From contig JAQISU010000115.1 of NCBI GenBank assembly GCA_029339505.1, positions 9,267,001 through 9,331,000 of the forward strand: a stretch of DNA of 64,000 nt. Direction: 5' to 3'. Each line of letters starts with the position of its first letter. The first letter of the stretch is position 1. This stretch comes from Unio delphinus (lineage: Eukaryota; Mollusca; Bivalvia; Unionida; Unionidae). The notes under the pieces are model-generated. The model did not search any database, was not told the origin of the DNA, and was given only the letters and a program-made list of their open reading frames with translations. Shown piece by piece: positions 63,006 through 64,000 of the stretch. The position numbers and the translations under genes were made by a program.

Positions 63006-64000
63006 ATTTTTATAGAAATATAATATAATATATTTACCTCTAATTACTAAAAAATATTTGGGGTCATTTTTGACCCGTTTTGTTTTATATTATATACCTT
63101 ATTAAGGACAGCACAATGCCGTATATATCTCCACTCGAGTGTTGTGGCAGATTGTAGGCATACATATACTTAATTAAGGACAGCACAATGCCGTATATAT
63201 CTCCACTCGAGTGTTGTGGCAGATTGTAGGCATACATATACTTAATTAAGGATGGATATTTACAATGAAACGATGATGGAATTTGTGATGTAATGATGTG
63301 GGACGGCACAGAGCCACATATATCTCCACTCGAGTGTTGTGGCAGATTTTAGGCATACATATACTTAGTTAAGGATGGATATTTACAATGAAACGATGAT
63401 GGAATTTGTGATGTAATGATGTGGGACGGCACAATGCCATATATATCTCCACACGAGTGTTGTGGCAGATTTTAGGCATTCATATACTTAATTAACTTAA
63501 TTAAGGATGGATATTTACAATAAAACGACGATGGAATTTGTGATGTAATGATGTGGGACGGCAAAAGACAGCACAAACATGAAACGACGGGGCGGATTTT
63601 TCTACGGCCAATCCAACCAATCAAAAGCAACCCAATTAAATTAACCCTGTTGCATGATTGACAAAAGACAACCACACGCCCGGGTCAATGGCGTGGGATA
63701 GTTTTGATTGGTCGGATTTGGCTTTCGAAATCCCCAAGCTTTTAATGAGTCATAACATATATAAGGTGACTAATACAACCGCGTTGATTCACGGGTGTGT
63801 TATTTTATTTCCTTGAATTACTTATTAAAGCTGTTTCACAACATTTAAATGAGACATATATTTGAATAAAACACTAAACAAAAGAATATGGCTGCTAGAT
63901 AACTGCGTGTAGTTACCGATTAGGTCACAAAGAGGAATTTTTAATATATAACTGCAACTCTCACATAGTAATTTTAACCACGCCCACTTACTTCAATGAA
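63006..64000. repeat. Tandem-repeat-rich flank of copy E
   Basis: No gene seen. 63101-63560 is a nested tandem array: two 72-bp units, then units of about 123 and 132 bp that add a GGATGGATATTTACAATGAA block. Each has CCACTCGAGTGTTGTGG with a CACTCGAGTG palindrome. Further right (63590-63800) is single-copy-looking DNA with CATATATAAGG at 63757. Confidence 0.6.

Overview
The window is animal (probably molluscan) genomic DNA packed with endogenous copies of one adintovirus / Maverick-Polinton-type virus. Virus hallmarks readable in the sequence are a DD35E integrase, a family B DNA polymerase joined to a Pif1-like helicase, a packaging ATPase, an adenain-type cysteine protease, a hexon-like major capsid protein, a penton-like minor capsid protein, pVI-like and core-like virion proteins, and a parvovirus-type phospholipase A2 domain. 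The host guess rests on AT-rich intergenic DNA, long TA/CA microsatellites, a probable spliced exon at 40.6 kb, and an inverted pair of the AAGGGAGATAACT-like motif (25.49-25.55 kb) that I know as common in molluscan DNA. It is a guess.

Layout. Copy A (1-12919) is the best preserved and runs right to left for its structural genes: fibre-like (cut by the window edge), protease, core protein, MCP, pVI-like, a variable coiled-coil protein (called LM here), a small conserved protein (called SDG here), HNH/NUMOD1 protein, Cys-rich protein; then PolB-helicase on the + strand, integrase, PLA2 and zinc ribbon on the - strand, ATPase on the + strand, and a terminal repeat. Copy B (12920-21456) starts in the middle of the SDG gene and runs LM, pVI, MCP, core, protease, fibre, two-TM protein, penton, terminal repeat. 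Copy C (21457-34449) starts in the middle of the helicase gene (- strand) and runs through Cys-rich, HNH, SDG, LM to penton and a terminal repeat. From 34450 to about 49000 is host DNA with microsatellites. Copy D (about 49020-52440) is an old, heavily decayed relic. Copy E (54186 to at least 63005, - strand) has penton, two-TM protein, fibre, protease, core, MCP, pVI, LM, an extra small gene and SDG; it has several frameshifts.

The junctions A/B and B/C each put the outer edge of a 146-223 bp terminal repeat (ends AGCAGCAGAGGGGGTGAA and its complement) directly against the broken interior of a gene of the next copy. The simplest reading is nested insertion: A integrated into the SDG gene of B, and B into the helicase gene of C. 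That predicts the missing halves lie upstream of base 1.

How the genes work together: integrase and the terminal repeats insert the genome; PolB, the helicase and an HNH-like tail copy it; the ATPase packages it; MCP and penton build the shell; the pVI-like, core and LM proteins fill it; the protease matures them (recurrent hydrophobic-x-G-x|G sites are visible); pVI-like and PLA2 are candidates for membrane breach; the fibre-like protein is a candidate attachment protein. Structural genes share a palindromic TTGAAAA-TTTC element just upstream of their start codons. Two sets of hairpins with compensating stem changes lie between SDG and LM in copies A and B.
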